Below, piece by piece: positions 31,336 through 32,447 of a stretch of 32,447 nt of DNA. Made by a program: the position numbers and the translations under genes. The stretch lies in the NCBI GenBank assembly GCA_007119395.1, contig SKPS01000181.1:1-32447 (forward strand), in the 5' to 3' direction. Numbering within the stretch: position 1 is the first letter of the stretch; each line of letters opens with the position of its first letter. This stretch comes from Lentimicrobiaceae bacterium. Lineage in GTDB: Bacteria; Bacteroidota; Bacteroidia; Bacteroidales; SKPS01. The notes under the pieces were generated by a model. The model saw only the letters and a program-made list of their open reading frames with translations, did not search any database and was not told the origin of the DNA.

Positions 31336-32447
31336 ATGATCACCAAAGAAAACTCGCTGATTGCCAATCCATACCACCGTAGTGGCCTGAGTCACTTTAA
31401 GGTATTCGTTGTTTTTATGATCCTTGTGGTTGTTGCATCCGCATTGGGCTTTGTTCAAAATGTGCATGCTCAGCCGGATCGCCGGGCACCCTTGTCGGCC
31501 GACCCCCAATGGGTACATATTGAGTGGATGTCACCGGAGCAGTATCAGATAGATGAATTTGAAGTGTTTCGTCGTATGATTTTTCGGCAAGCTGTTTATC
31601 CTGATGATCAGCGCATTCCGGTTTGGCACTACCTGTATGAGCATCGTGGTGAAGGGATGGATGTGCAGCTTCGGATTGTTCCGGTTGAAACAGCTCGCAT
31701 ACCAGCGGCTGAAGTGGAGTTATTACCCGGTGGGGAGGCCATAGGAGAGGAGTTTAAGGTTGAAGTTGTGCCTGCTGTGATGCGGAGAGTTGACTACTCA
31801 TCGTTGTTCGTTACACCGATTAGAAGAACTGCATCGGGTATTTACGAACGATTGGTTTCGTTTCGTATCGAGGTAGAGGAGGCTCCCCGAAAGGAGGCCC
31901 CTTCTGCATTTCGCAGAGCCAAAGGGGCATCACTTCTTGCTACCGGCGATTGGCATCGGGTGCGTGTAACACGTTCAGGAATACATCGAGTTGACTATAA
32001 TGACCTGTTGGCCATGGGCCTCGCAGGTCAGGGGGCTGATAACATTGGTGTGTATGGCATGGGTGGTGCCATGCTGCCCGAACGTGCCGGTGCACCCCGC
32101 CCCGATGGCCTGCAGGAATTAGCCATTGTTGTGGTGGACGGTGGTAACAACAGCATAGACCCTGGTAACTATATCCTCTTCTATGCCGAGGGGCCCGGAA
32201 GATGGGTGTATGATGATGTAAACAACAGGTTTAACCACCAACCACACCTGTATGATGATGTTAACTACTACTACCTGACCCGGAAGAGCACACCCGGCCT
32301 GCGGATTGAAAGCCAGGTGCCCCCAACAGGAACCCCAACACACCAGGTGGATACATACCATGATCACTTCAGGCATGAAAGGGACTCTGTTAACCTTTTG
32401 AAATCAGGTAAACTGTGGCTGGGTGAAGTGTTTGATCACAGAACTAC
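31336..32447 (+). CDS. porU: Type IX secretion system sortase PorU, N-terminal part (cut by window end)
   Basis: The frame from ATG 31336 stays open for 370 codons to the end of the window. It begins with a hydrophilic stretch and a signal-type hydrophobic helix (about 21-40; FKVFVVFMILVVVASALGF), with likely cleavage near HAQ (44-46). Residues about 204-230 read GDWHRVRVTRSGIHRVDYND, followed by NIGVYGMGGAMLPE, the conserved N-terminal region of PorU ahead of its gingipain-type C25 peptidase domain, which is beyond the window. PorU is a surface peptidase that removes T9SS C-terminal signals and attaches cargo to anionic LPS in Porphyromonas. Divergent neighbours porP and gldJ support the call. 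The long N-terminal extension before the membrane helix means a start at Met28 is possible. Confidence 0.87.
   Translation, partial: MITKENSLIANPYHRSGLSHFKVFVVFMILVVVASALGFVQNVHAQPDRRAPLSADPQWVHIEWMSPEQYQIDEFEVFRRMIFRQAVYPDDQRIPVWHYLYEHRGEGMDVQLRIVPVETARIPAAEVELLPGGEAIGEEFKVEVVPAVMRRVDYSSLFVTPIRRTASGIYERLVSFRIEVEEAPRKEAPSAFRRAKGASLLATGDWHRVRVTRSGIHRVDYNDLLAMGLAGQGADNIGVYGMGGAMLPERAGAPRPDGLQELAIVVVDGGNNSIDPGNYILFYAEGPGRWVYDDVNNRFNHQPHLYDDVNYYYLTRKSTPGLRIESQVPPTGTPTHQVDTYHDHFRHERDSVNLLKSGKLWLGEVFDHRT

Overview
The window is chromosomal DNA from a member of the Bacteroidota, most likely class Bacteroidia. The evidence is type IX secretion genes (porU, porP, gldJ), Bacteroidota-type promoters (TTG, about 19-20 nt, TAnnTTTG) ahead of many genes, the lack of Shine-Dalgarno sequences, and the neighbourhoods efp-lpxD, rlmH-DUF4783-nadC and gldJ-murF. 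Genus cannot be fixed from the sequence. I see no insertion sequences, prophage genes or CRISPR arrays.

Layout. (1) 1-2174: the 3' end of a Kdo transferase gene (waaA), a convergent thioredoxin-fold secreted protein, and two minus-strand tRNA genes (Leu-UAA, Gly-GCC) separated by a clear intrinsic terminator. (2) 2200-11266, minus strand: a signalling block with one single-domain receiver, a giant 7TM/PAS/GAF hybrid histidine kinase, a receiver-plus-kinase protein, and two NtrC-type regulators. One regulator is intact. The other has lost every signature residue of a sigma-54 activator ATPase that I can check, but keeps its receiver and Fis-type DNA-binding domain. (3) 11482-15549, plus strand: aroB-aroA (shikimate pathway), efp, and an lpxD-like acyltransferase. 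(4) 15634-20980: a compact surface polysaccharide set (wzx flippase, wzz chain-length protein, wzy/waaL-type polymerase or ligase on the minus strand, and a divergent GT4 glycosyltransferase). (5) 20952-25585: rlmH facing DUF4783, nadC, a YihY/BrkB membrane protein, then an ECF sigma factor, a zinc-finger anti-sigma factor and a Spy/CnrX-like periplasmic sensor candidate. (6) 25593-30832, minus strand: anmK, murF, gldJ, porP. (7) 31336 to the end, plus strand: the 5' part of porU.

How the genes fit together. Much of the window concerns the cell envelope: Kdo and lipid A (waaA, lpxD), O-antigen-type polysaccharide (wzx/wzz/wzy), peptidoglycan synthesis and recycling (murF, anmK) and type IX secretion with its sortase PorU. 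In studied species PorU attaches cargo to anionic LPS, so polysaccharide export and T9SS in one window may be linked, but that is inference. The signalling block has two histidine kinases, two DNA-binding regulators and a lone receiver; its target genes cannot be read from the sequence.

Most notable observations: the degenerate NtrC-family regulator; a histidine-less HPt-like tail on the hybrid kinase; two genes (aroB and wzx) whose -7 element ends 4-5 nt before the start codon, suggesting leaderless mRNAs; a terminator whose U-tract doubles as the murF -7 element; and a CnrYXH-like sigma/anti-sigma/sensor triad with a His/Cys-rich sensor tail.
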